DNA of 64,000 nt, from positions 94,720,753 through 94,784,752 of the forward strand of contig CM046000.1 in NCBI GenBank assembly GCA_025175895.1. Direction: 5' to 3'. This document shows positions 22,895 to 34,516 of the stretch, piece after piece. The position numbers and the translations under genes are program-made. This DNA is from Wurfbainia villosa (taxonomy: Eukaryota; Streptophyta; Magnoliopsida; Zingiberales; Zingiberaceae). Each line of letters starts with the position of its first letter. Position 1 is the stretch's first letter. A model generated the notes under the pieces. It was not told the DNA's origin and searched no databases. It worked only from the letters and a program-made list of their open reading frames with translations.

Positions 22895-25115
22895 TGTTGG
22901 GTTTCCGGCACCGCGGCGTGTGTGTGTTCGATCATGTTTCGTAAACATGAGCACAGCGGAAGCAATAAAAATAATAAATACTCCTATTTATTACAACACA
23001 CACAACACACGCATGCTATTACAACAAGTGTAGACATAACCGTAAATTAAAATTTGCAATAAAAGAAAATTATCTACGTTATACCTTCCGTATGACGTGT
23101 AGCGGGAACGACATCAACCGGAACGATCCTCGTAAGAATCGTCTCTATCCGTATCCACGCCGAGCTCCTCGGGATGACTTCGCTAAGCCACGAGCTTCGT
23201 CTTCGTACGGGTTACTAGCCTCGTGTTGAAGACGACGTGATCGAGAGATGATCACAATCCGAATCCAAATTCGGATCCAAAACCGAGTCCTCAAAACTCG
23301 ATTCTCCGGAGAGGTATTCGTCAACCGTTTGACGAATCCTTCGTCCTCCACCTCAGAGGATTACCGGAGATCAAATCCCCGGTAAGTTAGGCGCTATCGG
23401 AGCACTAACCGTCGTCCAAACGACGCTCCGACAACAAAGAATCAAGCTGTCCAGAATAACTGGACAGCTTTTGGTGGAGGAATAGAGGTCGGCCAAGGAG
23501 AGATGGAGGCTCACCTTATCACCGAACCTAGAGGAGATCACCGGAGGGTCGCCGGAGGTTCACCGGCTGAAGCTTGGTCACCGGCAATGACTTGGACGGC
23601 GGCACAAAGGCTGGGCGGCGCCACACCTAGGGTTGGCGCCGAAAACTCCAAGGAGGTGGGCGGCAACTATGTTGGGCGGCCAAAACTTGATTAGGTTTTA
23701 GGGTTAGGGTTTAATCCCTATTTTATAGAGAACTAATTCTCTTAATGGTTAATGGATCATATCCATAAAGCCCGTTAACCCGCTCCATTAGGATAAGTCA
23801 AAATAAACCAAACCATGATGGTTTATTTTAAGTTAAAACGAACCGAACCAACCTTTGGTTCATTCGTTTAATATAAACCAAACCCTTTGGTTTATTCTCA
23901 TCCATTGGATTAGAACCAAGCCATTTTGGTCCATCCATTATGTCTTCATAAGACACGGCCCATCCACGCTTCCATTGCGACTGAAACAATTTCATGCTCG
24001 CTTTATGTTTGGTCCAACCAAACATAGTTTCTCTCGGTCTGAGAATCCCATTCTCAAGCTCGTTTTAAATCCTTTGGATTACACTCGTTGTGCGTGTGAC
24101 CAAATAGGTTCTCGGTTTATGTTGGCTGTCTATAATTAACCATTAATTATAGAACGATCATGAGTGGCACCTAGTAGTACATCATGATCCCCAATTAACC
24201 GAAAAGATCAACGGTTGATCCAGAACTATTTCTGAAACCCTTCAGTAGCTCGAATGAATCGTGCCCCATTCCCTTCACTCATCTTATACCCTCTTGGTTC
24301 AGGACATGGTCTATTGTGTCAGTCCCCACTAGGCTGACTACGTCACACCTAGCCCAAGTATCATTTCCTCGTCCTACGGATTCTAGTTACTCCACATGTA
24401 TCGAAGAGTACTTTACTCTAAACATGTAATGCTTTGTCCAAAGACTTTAGTAACAATCCGACGAGAGGCCATGGGTATACATCTCCTCGCAAGGAGTGGT
24501 GAATCCTTTATAGGCTATTCAAACACCTTCGATCACTTCGACTTATACCCAATCATCTCGGATCCACATCTCCTTAGAGATGTTTGCTTAAGATGTCAAA
24601 GCATAAGTCTCCATGATCAAGATGACTTGAATACCGCAAGTCAAAGGAACATCGCACTTAAGCCACAGTAAGAACTTCATTGACATATCTATATATGCAG
24701 AGAACCATATGAAGTCATACGGCTGGTCACTCCAATGAACTAGTTACCATAACTAGCATCCACGATTAACTCCGGACATCACAATGTCTCCAGCCAGTGA
24801 GAATCAGCTGCTTGGATACACCAAGGAGTATACCTCGTGCTAGTCTCATGTAATTGATGGTGTCCAAATCCATCAATTCATCGACTAGGGATAATTCCGA
24901 TACATCACAATTACACATGTAGAGATACTCACTAGTTGTGATCCAATCACAAATTCTCTCATGCTGTGAATCGTATCATGGACATTCAATAAATGAGTTT
25001 AAGATCCAATCAAATACATAAAACATGTATACTCAAATAGTGAATCTTCATTTATCATATAAATGGTTCATACATAAGGCGATTGCCTTAGGACATCTCT
25101 CATATATTACTAACA
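22895..25115 (-). repeat. B 5' LTR (right)
   Basis: Same ends as 15699-17909. Contains the TATA/telo-box at 23696-23727 and the hairpin train at 23123-23470. Differs from the left LTR at scattered single bases and a few short indels (for example near 24780 and 24847). Confidence 0.95.
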
Positions 25116-25120
25116 CCGTG
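25116..25120. repeat. Element B target-site duplication, right (CCGTG)
   Basis: Second copy of the 5-bp duplication; A sequence resumes at 25121. Confidence 0.95.
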
Positions 25121-26184
25121 TCTTATGAAGACATAATGGATGAACCAAAATGGTTTGGTTCTAATCCAATGGAGGAGAATAAACCAAAGGGTTTGGTTTA
25201 TTTTAAACGAATGAACCAAAAGTTGGTTCGGTTCGTTTTAACTTAAAATAAACCATCATGGTTTGGTTTATTTTAACTTATCTTAATGGAGCGGGTTAAC
25301 GGGCCTAATGGTTATGATCCAATAACCATTAAGAGAATTAGTTCTCTATAAAAGAGGGCTTAAGGGATAATTAAGCCCTAATCCAAAAACCCCTAGCCCT
25401 AAGGTTGCCGCCCACCTCCTCCTTGGAGCTCTCGGCGCCAACCTATTGCCGCCGCCCAAAGCTCCTCCAACCGGTGTCCAGAAGGCTGCTTCCTTCCCCC
25501 TCGCCGGCGTCGAGCTGCTGCCAGTTAGTGCTCTGGTGATCTCCTTCAAGTTTGGCATCAAGGTGAGCTCTATCTCCCTTGGTTGGCCGGCGCCTATCAC
25601 CTCCACCAAAGCTGTCCAGTTTTCTGGACAGCTTGTTCTCCTCTCGTCGGAGCTTCATTTGGACGACGGTTAGAGCTCCGACAGCGGCTAACTTACCGGG
25701 GATTCGATCTCCGGTAATCCTCTGAGGTGGAGGACGAAGGATTCGTCAATTGGTTGACGAATACCTCTCCGGTGAAGCGAGTTTTGAGAACTCGTATTAG
25801 GATCCGAATTTGGATTCAGATCGTGATCATCTCTCGATCACATCGTCTTCAACACGAGGCTAGTAACCCGTACGAAGACAAAGCTCGTGGCTTAGCGAGG
25901 TCATCCCAAGGAACTCGGCGTGGATACGGATAGAGACGATTCTAGCGAGGATCGTTCCGGTTGATGCCGTTCCCGCTACACGTCATACGAAAGGTATAAC
26001 GTAGATAAATTTCCTTTTATTGCAAATTTAAATTTACGGTTATGTCTACACTTGTTGTAATATGCATGCGCAGTGTTGTGTGTGTTGTAATAAATGTAGA
26101 TTTATTATTTTTATTGCTTCAATGTTCATGTTTACGAAATACGATCGAACACACACACGCCATGCAAGGTGCTTAAACCCAAAT
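25121..26184 (+). repeat. A 5' LTR, second part
   Basis: Continues the LTR from 15698. TATA box TATAAAA at 25347-25353, hairpin train 25609-25955. The terminal 40 bases are degenerate compared with 33385-33424, so the exact end is uncertain by a few bases. Confidence 0.88.
25609..25955 (+). other. Hairpin train in A 5' LTR
   Basis: AAGCTGTCCAG-TTTT-CTGGACAGCTT (25609-25634, 11-bp perfect arms); GTCGGAGC/GCTCCGAC pair around 25645-25682; ACCGGGGAT-TCG-ATCTCCGGT (25695-25715, one G-U); ATTCGTCAA-TTGG-TTGACGAAT (25741-25762, 9-bp perfect arms); CGAGTT arms 25778-25794; GATCCGAAT-TTGG arms 25801-25822 (one mismatch here, perfect at 33042-33063); GTGATC arms 25823-25841; ACGATTCT-AGCG-AGGATCGT (25936-25955). 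All lie downstream of the TATA box, so they would be in the transcript. Confidence 0.88.
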
Positions 26185-27457
26185 AAAGGGTATCGTGATG
26201 TTTCGACATAATCGTAAAATGGTTTTGCGATAGTCATAATGTTATTTTTGGAAATTTTCTAATTTTGGAAATTTAGAAGTATTTATGGAAATTTTTCAAT
26301 TTTGGAAAGTCTAGAAGTATTTATGGAAATCTTCCACTTTTGGAAAGTTGGAAGTATTTATGGAAATTGATATTTTCCATAAATAAAATATTTGATTAGA
26401 TTCTGGAAATTTGTTTCCTAATTTAATCATGATTTGATTTGGGAAATCAAATCTTAAAATATTTTATTTCCATAAGTAGTTTTGATGATTTAGGAAATTG
26501 GTTTCCTAAATTGATTTTCCTTAATCAACTATTTCCATAAATAAAATATGTGATTAGATTTGGAAATTTGTTTCCTAATTTAATCATGATTTGATTTGGA
26601 GAATCAAATCTTAAACATATTTTATTTCCATAAATAGTTATGACAAATAAGGAAATTATGTGCATGACATAATTGTATGCCATGTAATTGCATTAGATGC
26701 ATATCATTATGCCATGCGTGTCGTGACATGTAGATGTATGCCATGTATGTCATGCCATGTAGATAATAGTTATTTGCATGCAAAGAGGATGAGATATAAA
26801 AACCCTTACTCAATATTAAAGCCTACACCTTCCATTAATATGGTTAGAACCAGAGTTCCGTTTCTTGTTTGGGTTGTTGGACTCTCTCCAAGCCCGGCTC
26901 GAACCCGAACATGTTCAAACCATGGAATAGTTTAAAACTAATATGGTAAGAGTCAGAGGTCAATCGTTAGCTTTGGTTGTTGGACTCTCTCCAAGCTGGG
27001 CTAATTGGTTGAATGCGCTCTAACCATATTAAAACTATTTCTCGATTAATGGGTTGGCTTTAACCAGCATCGGCTTGTTGGACTCTCTCCAAGGTCGATG
27101 TAAAGGGAGGTGAAGTTGGGTGCTATGCATATGATGCATACTTGTTAATGTGTTAACAACCCGATGTATGTGTGAACATTCAATTAGTTGATAGCACATT
27201 GTGATAGTTGCATATACGTGATATGCAATCGTTATAGTTGATACCTACCGTCGTAGTTATGAATGGCTTGTTGGACTCTCTCCAAGGTTATTCATATCTA
27301 TGATGGATATCAGCCCATTCGAAGATGGACCTACGATCTCCCGAAGTGATTTTGAGGTTTTTGAAATTCGAAAAATGAATGGGATTTATAAATGTATATT
27401 GATGCATTTTAAAATCATTTTCTCATATATGCTCGTTTTGTATTTCTAAAATTGATC
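26185..27457 (+). other. A untranslated leader (with degenerate PBS)
   Basis: No gene. The PBS expected right after the LTR is degenerate (GGGTATCGTGATG around 26188). AT-rich direct repeats at about 26370-26490 and 26525-26640, a CATG-rich stretch 26655-26780, then four TTGTTGGACTCTCTCCAAG motifs at 26874-26892, 26977-26995, 27075-27093 and 27268-27286. It mirrors the leader of B. Confidence 0.7.
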
Positions 27458-29417
27458 ATGATGTCTTTGAATTTGCGTTCCATTTTGGATTCGAATAAAT
27501 TGACTGGGCCGAGCTTCTTGGACTGCTTAGAAACTTGAGAATTGTTCTTAAGGTGAAAAGCTTGCGTATGTCCTCTAAGCGCCTCTTCCCACCCATCCTA
27601 GTGACAATGCAACTCCGGACCAATTGTTGGTCTATCAGAAACATGTGACTGATTCTGAACTGACAAGTTGCATCATGCTAGCCGCGATGGAACCCAAGCT
27701 ACGAAAGCAGCATGAGTATTTGGATGCTCATATCGTAGTCCTTCATCTTTATGAGTTTTTTGATAAGCAAGTGAGATTCGAAAGGTTCGAAGTCTCCAAG
27801 CTCCTCTTCACCTCTGAGATGCAAGAAGGTTCATCTGTGGTACTGCTCAACATGCTGAAGACTGTGGAGCCTTCTGAGAAGTATGAGCAGGGGACGGTGT
27901 TGTTAGTTGATTCCTCGAAGAAAGGTTCTAAGAGGAAGTCAAAGGAACAACAAAAGGGAAAGAAGAGAAGGGCTAAGAAGGTAGAACTAACACAAAAGGA
28001 AACTTGCCATCATTATGGCAAGGAGAGCCATTTGCGAAGAAAGTGCAAGATTTATCTTGAGTCCGTGAAGAAGAATAAGGCATCGGATGCCCCATCTTCT
28101 TCAGATATCTTCGTTATTGATTGTCATTCTATTTCCTCAAACACTTGGGTATTGGATACTGGGTGTGGCTCACATATATGTAATGACAAACATGGGCTAA
28201 GGAATAGAAGAAGACTCGTCAAGGGAGAGTCAAATTTACGTGTTGGGAATGGAGCAAAGGTTGTTGCACTCGCCATCGGAACGTATTTGTTGAAACTCCT
28301 TGCAGGACTTGTCTTAGAACTGGACAATTGCTTTTATGTTCCTTCTCTAATAAAGAACATTGTTTCTATTTCCTATTTAAATAGAAATGGTTTCCATTTG
28401 ACGCTTAGTAACAATTGTTGTTATATAACTTTGAATGGCGTACTTTATGGAACTGGAACCTTGAGTAATGGCATTTATACGTTGGACGTATCCAGTGACA
28501 TTTTCAATATCGAAGCGAGCAACACGCGTGCTCGAAAGGATAATCAAATAGACTCCTATAAGTGGCATTGTCATCTTGGCCATATAAGCAAGAAACGCAT
28601 GTACGAATTACACCGATGTGGAATTCTGGAATCGTTTGAATTGGATTCATACGATACATGCGAATCATGCTTAAAAGTCAAGATGACTAAGTTACCTTTT
28701 ACTGGAAAAGGTGAACGAGTGGGAGAGTTACTAGGACTAATACATACTGATGTATGTGGACCTATGTCAACTCAAGCATTAGGAGGCTATAACTACTTCA
28801 TTACCTTCACCGATGATCACTCACGGTTTGGGTATGTGTTCTTGATGAAACACAAGTCTGAAGCCTTTGAAAGGTTCAAAGAATTCAGAAATGAAGTAGA
28901 GAAACAACATGATAAGAGTATTAAAATACTTCGATCAGATTTAGGTGGTGAATACTTAAGTCAAGAGTTTCTTGATTATCTAAGAGACAATGGTATATTG
29001 TCTCAATGGACTCCGCCATATACACCACAGCATAATGGTGTATCTGAGAGGTGTAACCGGACCTTGTTGGACATGGTCAGGTCAATGATGAATCATGCGA
29101 CTCTTCCCAAGTCCTTTTGGGGCTATGCACTTCAGACAGCTGTTTACTTGTTAAACAGAATGCCTACCAAGGTAGTCTCGACTACTCCATATGAGATATG
29201 GAATGGTAAGAAACCTCATGTATCTTACTTGAAGATATGGGGTTGTCCTGCTTATGTGAAGCGGACTGTATCAGACAAATTGGATGCTAAGTCTGATAAA
29301 TGTCTATTTGTTGGATACCCTATGGAAACAAGGGGTTACCAATTCTATCATCCTGTGGAACAAAAGGTGTTTGTTTCAAGGCATGCTGTGTTTCTAGAGA
29401 AAGAGTTTCTCTTGTAA
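27458..29417 (+). pseudogene. A gag, protease and integrase (frameshifted gag, then 597-codon frame)
   Basis: Gag begins at ATG 27458/27461 (SILDSN, LTGP), shifts frame near 27551-27553 as in B, and continues in the frame that stays open from 27624 to 29417. That frame holds the gag middle (MLAAMEPKLRKQHEY), a damaged zinc knuckle (C-x2-Y, plus Gly to Ser and Trp to Leu), the protease WVLDTG, the pre-integrase HLGH domain and the integrase core. In integrase, LRSDLGGEY and SERCNRT carry changes next to catalytic residues relative to B. Ends at TAA where B has CAA. Nonfunctional. Confidence 0.88.
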
Positions 29418-30395
29418 GAAAATAGTGGGAGTGTCGTCGAGCTTGAGGAGGCTCGAGAGACTCAAATAGACATTAATGAGATACCTGGTGAAGCACAACA
29501 GCCGACAACTCATAGTGATGAGCAATCGACTGGACCTATTGTAACACCACATCTTCGTAGATCTGGTAGAACACGCAATATTCCTGAGAGATATGTATTT
29601 CTCGTAAGTGAATCGAACGACGTGTTACTCATTGATGATGAGGAGCCTACCAGTTATGAAGAAGTGCTGACAAGTTCAGAAAGGGATAAATGGCTTGGTG
29701 CCATGAAGTCGGAAATGGATTCCATGTATGAAAACAAAGTTTGGAACTTGGTTGACCCACCTGAAGGCATAAAGCCTATAGGGTGCAAGTGGGTTTTCAA
29801 GAAGAAAACCGACATGGATGGTAATGTGATTACCTATAAGGCTAGATTGGTGGCGAAAGGATATCTTCAAAAGCAAGGTGTTGATTATGACGAAACCCAT
29901 TCGCCTGTAGCTATGCTTAAATCCATTCGGATGCTCCTGGCCATAGCGGCTCATTATGATTATGAGATATGACAGATGGATGTGAAAACAGCTTTCCTTA
30001 ATGGAAACCTGCTCGAGGACGTGTATATGATACAGCCTGAGGGTTTCACATCGGTTGATAAAACCAAGGTATGCAAATTGCGACGGTCCATTTATGGATT
30101 GAAGCAAGCATCCAGGAGCTGGAATATCCATTTTGATGAGACAATCAAAAAGTTTGATTTCTCACAAAATCCAGACGAACCTTGTGTGTACAAGAAGGTT
30201 AGTGGGAGTGTAGTCGTGTTCCTAGTATTGTATGTCGATGACATACTACTTATAGGAAACGATGTTTCAATCTTACAGTCAGTGAAGGTTTGGTTATCCA
30301 AGACATTCTCCATGAAAGACCTGGGAGAAGCAACCTACATCCTCGGGATTAAGATCTATAGAGATAGATCGAAACGATTGCTTGGTCTTTCGTAG
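29418..30395 (+). pseudogene. A reverse transcriptase (RVT_2), stops in frame
   Basis: The linker ENSGSVVELEEARETQ joins integrase to RT in the same frame. RT has GCKWVFKKK, KARLVAKGY, then a TGA at 29970-29972 in place of Trp before QMDVKTAFLNG, then SIYGLKQASRSWN and the catalytic YVDDILLIGND. It ends at TAG (30393-30395) where a Gln codon is expected. Apart from these transition-type stops the domain is almost complete. Confidence 0.9.
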
Positions 30396-31105
30396 TCTAC
30401 ATATATAGACCAAGTGCTAAAGAGGTTTAGCATGTCGAAATTCAAGAAAGGTTTCTTACCCATCAGGCATGGGGTACACCTTTCGAAGTCTATGTGTCCA
30501 CGCACAGAAGAAGAGAGGATTTGCATGAGTAAGATTCCCTATGCATCCACAATAGGATCTATCATGTATGCTATGTTATGTACGAGGCCCGATGTATCGT
30601 ATGCTCTGAGTGTCACGAGCAGATACCAGTCCGATCCAGGAATGGATCATTGGGCGACTGTTAAGACGATCCTTAAGTACTTGAGAAGAACTAAGGATGT
30701 GTTCCTAATATATGGAGAAGGGTACATGGTGATACGTGGGTATACGGATGCCAGCTTCCAGACAGACAAGGATGATTCCAGGTCTCAGTCTAGATACGTG
30801 TTCACCTTGAATGGAGGCGCAATGAGTTGGAAAAGTTCCAAACAAGAGATCAGAGCGATTCTACCATCGAGGCGTAATACATTGCACCTTCAAGCAAGAA
30901 AGGAAGTGGTTTGATCAAGAAGTTCGCTCATGAACTTGGTGTGATTCCGCCAATTGTCAAGCCAATACCGGCCCATCGCGATACAACAATGGAGCAATTG
31001 ACAGCGAAAGAGCCAAGGTCTCATCAACGATCCAAACATGTGCTTCGCCGCTATCATCTTATCGAGAGATCATCGAGGAACGAAATACAAATCGAGAAAA
31101 TTTAA
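30396..31105 (+). pseudogene. A RNase H (pseudogene)
   Basis: 30414-30914 continues RT/connection and RNase H (KKGFLPIRHG, SIMYAMLCTRPDVSYAL, GYTDASFQ, GGAMSWKSSKQE). A frameshift then moves EAEY-type sequence out of frame, and 30911-31105 holds the C-terminal piece (KKFAHELGV, EPRSHQRSKHVLRRYHLI). Degrades the RNA strand during cDNA synthesis when intact. Confidence 0.85.
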
Positions 31106-31205
31106 AAGGAACTTAGCGGATCCTTGACTAAGGCATTACCTCAAAGTAAGCTCGAGGGTCATGTTCGAGCTATGGTATTGATACCGTGAGCGATTGGCAT
31201 TAGCC

Positions 31206-31216
31206 AAGTGGGAGTC
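31206..31216 (+). other. A polypurine tract
   Basis: AAGTGGGAGTC immediately before TGTTAG of the 3' LTR, the plus-strand primer site. Confidence 0.75.
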
Positions 31217-33424
31217 TGTTAGTAATATATGAGAGATGTCCTAAGGCAATCGCTTTATGTATGAACCATTTATATGATAAATGAAGATTCACTATTTGAG
31301 TATACATGTTTTATGTATTTGATTGATCTTAAACTCATTTATCAATGTCCACGATACGATTCACAAAGATGAGAGAATTTGTGATTGGATCACAACTAGT
31401 GAGTATCTCTACATGTGAAATTGTGAAGTATCGGAATAAACCCTAGTCGAACAATTGATGGAAATTGACACCATCAATTCCGATGAGACTAGCACGAGGT
31501 ATACTCCTAGGAGTATCCAAGCAGCTGATTCTCACTGGCTGGAGACATAGTGATGTCCGGAGTTAATCGTGGATGCTAGTTATGGTAACTAGTTCATTGG
31601 AGTGACCAACCGTAAGACTTCATATGGTTCTCGATATATAGATATGTCAATGAAGTTCTTATCAGGGCTTAAGTGCGATGTTCCTTCGACTTGCGTATTC
31701 AAGTCATCTTGATCATGGAGACTTATGCTTTGACATCTTAAGCAAACATCTCTAAGGAGATGTGGACCCGGATGATTGGGTATAAGTCAAGTGATCAAGG
31801 TGTTTGAATAGCCTATAAAGGATTCACCACTCCTTGAGGAGATGTATACCCATGGCCTCTCGCCGGATTGTTACTAAAGTCTCCAAAGCATTACATGTTT
31901 AGAGTAAGGTACTCTTCGATACATGTGAGTAACTAGAACTGTGAGGACGAGGAAATGATACTTGGGCTAGGTGACGAGTCACTTAGTGGGGACCGACACA
32001 ATAGACCATGTCCTCAACCAAGTGGGTATAAGATGAGTGAAGGGAATGGGGCACGATTCATTCGAGCCATCAAGGGTTTCGTAAATAGTTCGATCAACCG
32101 CTGATCTTTCTTGCTAATCTGGGGATCATGATGTACTACTAGGTGCCACTCATGATCGCTCTATAATTAATGGTTAATTATAGACGGGCCAAATATAAAC
32201 CGAGAACCTATTTGGTCACACGCACAACGAGCGTAATCCAAAGGATTTAAAACGAGCTTGAGAATGGGATTCTCAGACCGAGAGAAACTAGGTTTGGTTG
32301 GACCAAACATGAAGCGAGCATGAAATCGTTTCAGTCGCAATGGAAGCGTGGATGGGTCATGTCTTATGAAGACATAATGGATGAACCAAAATGGTTTGGT
32401 TCTAATCCAATGGAGGAGAATAAACCAAAGGGTTTGGTTTATTTTAAACGAATGAACCAAAAGTTGGTTCGGTTCGTTTTAACTTAAAATAAACCATCAT
32501 GGTTTGGTTTATTTTAACTTATCTTAATGGAGCGGGTTAACGGGCCTAATGGTTATGATCCAATAACCATTAAGAGAATTAGTTCTCTATAAAAGAGGGC
32601 TTAAGGGATAATTAAGCCCTAATCCAAAAACCCCTAGCCCTAAGGTTGCCGCCCACCTCCTCCTTGGAGCTCTCGGCGCCAACCTATTGCCGCCGCCCAA
32701 AGCTCCTCCAACCGGCGTCCAGAAGGATGCTTCCTTCCCCCTCGCCGGCGTCGAGCTGCTGCCGGTTAGTGTTCCAGTGATCTCCTTCAAGTTTGGCATC
32801 AAGGTGAGCTCTATCTCCCTTGGTTGGCCGGCGCCTATCACCTCCACCAAAGCTGTCCAATTTTCTGGACAGCTTGTTCTCCTCTCGTCGGAGCGTCGTT
32901 TGGACGACAGTTAGAGCTCCGACAGCGGCTAACTTACCGGGGATTCGATCTCTGGTAATCCTCTGAGGTGGAGGACGAAGGATTCGTCAATTGGTTGACG
33001 AATACCTCTCCGGAGAAGCGAGTTTTGAGAACTCGTATTAGGATCCGAATTTGGATTCGGATCGTGATCATCTCTCGATCACGTCGTCTTCAACACGAGG
33101 CTAGTAACCCATACGAAGACGAAGCTCGTGGCTTAGCGAAGTCATCCCGAGGAACTCGGCGTGGATACGGATAGAGACGATTCTAGCGAGGATCGTTCCA
33201 GTTGATGCCGTTCCCGCTACACGTCATACGAATGGTATAACGTAGATAAATTTCCTTTTATTGCAAATTTAAATTTATGGTTATGTCTACACTTGTTGTA
33301 ATATGCATGCGTGTGTTGTGTGTGTTGTAATAAATGTAGATTTATTATTTTTATTGCTTCCGCTGTGTTCATGTTTACGAAACGTGATCGAACACACACA
33401 CGCCGCGGTGCCGGAAACCCAACA
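31217..33424 (+). repeat. A 3' LTR
   Basis: 2208 bp, TGTTAGTAA...AACCCAACA. TATA box 32588-32594, hairpin train 32850-33196. The first ~900 bp (31320-32130) has many 1-4 base indels against the 5' LTR and against B, while the rest is nearly identical to the 5' LTR. This uneven distribution is unusual for an LTR pair. Confidence 0.93.
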
Positions 33425-33429
33425 TACCT
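33425..33429. repeat. Element A target-site duplication, right (TACCT)
   Basis: Second copy of TACCT; L2 gag resumes at once with LWASMVDSYKVSKDLL. Confidence 0.95.
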
Positions 33430-34516
33430 TGTGGGCATCCATGGTCGATTCGTACAAGGTCTCTAAGGACCTTTTAAAAATGAGATTAGACGAATTGTTT
33501 TCTGAATTCGAATTACATGAGCAGTCTAATTTGACCTCCACCGAGAAAAGTATTGCTTTATTTGCATGTTCAAAGAAGAAGCCCAAGAGCAAACCACCTC
33601 CGGAGGAAGAAGACGAGTACGAATTGGAGGTGAACGACGAGATGGAGACCGAATTAAATTGATCAAGAGTAGAAGGAGGCTAATCAATCAATCCAAGGAG
33701 GGTAAGTCAAAATAAAGTTCTAACTATAGATGCTATGAGTGCAATAGGATGGGCCACATCAAGTCAGAGTGTCCAAGACTCAAGAACAAGGCACCACAGT
33801 CCAAGAAAGCACTCAATGCTACGTGGAAGGAATTGTCGAAGGAGGAAGATGAGCTCAACAACCTCGTCTTCATGGCCAAGCCTACCAAACCCGAGGAAGA
33901 GTTCGACTCCGGATCCGAAGACGAGTTTCAATTCAAGACAAGCCACGGATCCATATTCTGTTCAAAAAGTTCACTCAAGGCGAGTTGCTCTTTAATCGAT
34001 ACATTGTATGGTGCAATTAAATTCTTAACTAAAAAATTAGCTAAATCTGAGTCCAAGGTCAAGACCTTAGTTAAGGAGGTTAAACTTCTTAAACACCAAG
34101 TCTCCCTAACCTCTTCGACTAGTCAAGTTCAAGAGGAGGACTTAACTTGAGTTGAAAAACTCGAAGTTGAGAACTCACTCTTGAAAGGACAAGTCAAAGA
34201 TCTTAGGAAAACTTTGGAAAGGTTCACTTTGGGATCCGAGGGACTTGACCTACTACTTGGATCGCAAAGGGCCATGTACCACAAGGTCGGATTAGGATTT
34301 AGATCAACCATAACTAACAAGTCGTATATGTCAATCGTAAACCGTAATAGAAAACAAGTCCAAGCATGGGTCCCTAAGACCGCTTTAATTTCACAATTAG
34401 GATCTAATAAGTATGGGGTTCCCAAGGACCAAATCCACTATGTGGATAGATTGAATCGATTCAATGGTTCAGGGAGAGCTAGTACTGAAATTGTTTGTTA
34501 TATTACATGTAATTAG
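33430..34516 (+). pseudogene. L2 gag, C-terminal part with CCHC knuckle
   Basis: Resumes the gag frame (SKDLLKMRLDELFSEFE, then an acidic PPEEEDEYELE stretch) to a stop at 33660-33662. After a frame change the CCHC knuckle is C-Y-E-C-x4-H-x4-C at about 33731-33772. A long charged C-terminal region with coiled-coil-like heptads (KSESKVKTLVKEVKLLKHQ) follows, a stop at 34148-34150, then a tail with LLLGSQRAMYHKVGLG and AWVPK, as known from SIRE gag C-termini. Confidence 0.82.

Larger units (their letters stand above)
15699..25115 (-). mobile_element. B: complete Ty1/copia element, inverted inside the A 5' LTR
   Basis: 9417 bp with perfect 5-bp duplications (CCGTG), LTRs of 2211 bp (left, 3' LTR) and 2221 bp (right, 5' LTR), a perfect tRNA-iMet PBS next to the right LTR and a purine tract next to the left LTR. 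The LTRs differ at roughly 1-2% of positions by eye, so this is the youngest insertion in the window. Gag and RNase H are broken, while protease-integrase is one long open frame. Confidence 0.96.
14536..33424 (+). mobile_element. A: Ty1/copia element inserted in L2 gag, itself interrupted by B
   Basis: TG at 14536 and CA at 33424, flanked by TACCT. The 5' LTR is split by B (14536-15698 and 25121 to ~26184); the 3' LTR is 31217-33424. Between them lie a long AT-rich leader, gag, protease, integrase, RT and RNase H on the plus strand. Removing B and its duplicated 5 bp gives about 9.5 kb, the same size as B. Same family as B with a different TATA-proximal segment. Pol carries stops in RT and frameshifts in RNase H. 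Confidence 0.93.

Noticed and set aside
25609..25955. Hairpin train as a CRISPR-like array, tRNA cluster or miRNA locus
   Set aside because: Arms differ from hairpin to hairpin, there are no constant repeats with spacers, no cloverleaf or A/B boxes, and stems are too short for a miRNA precursor.
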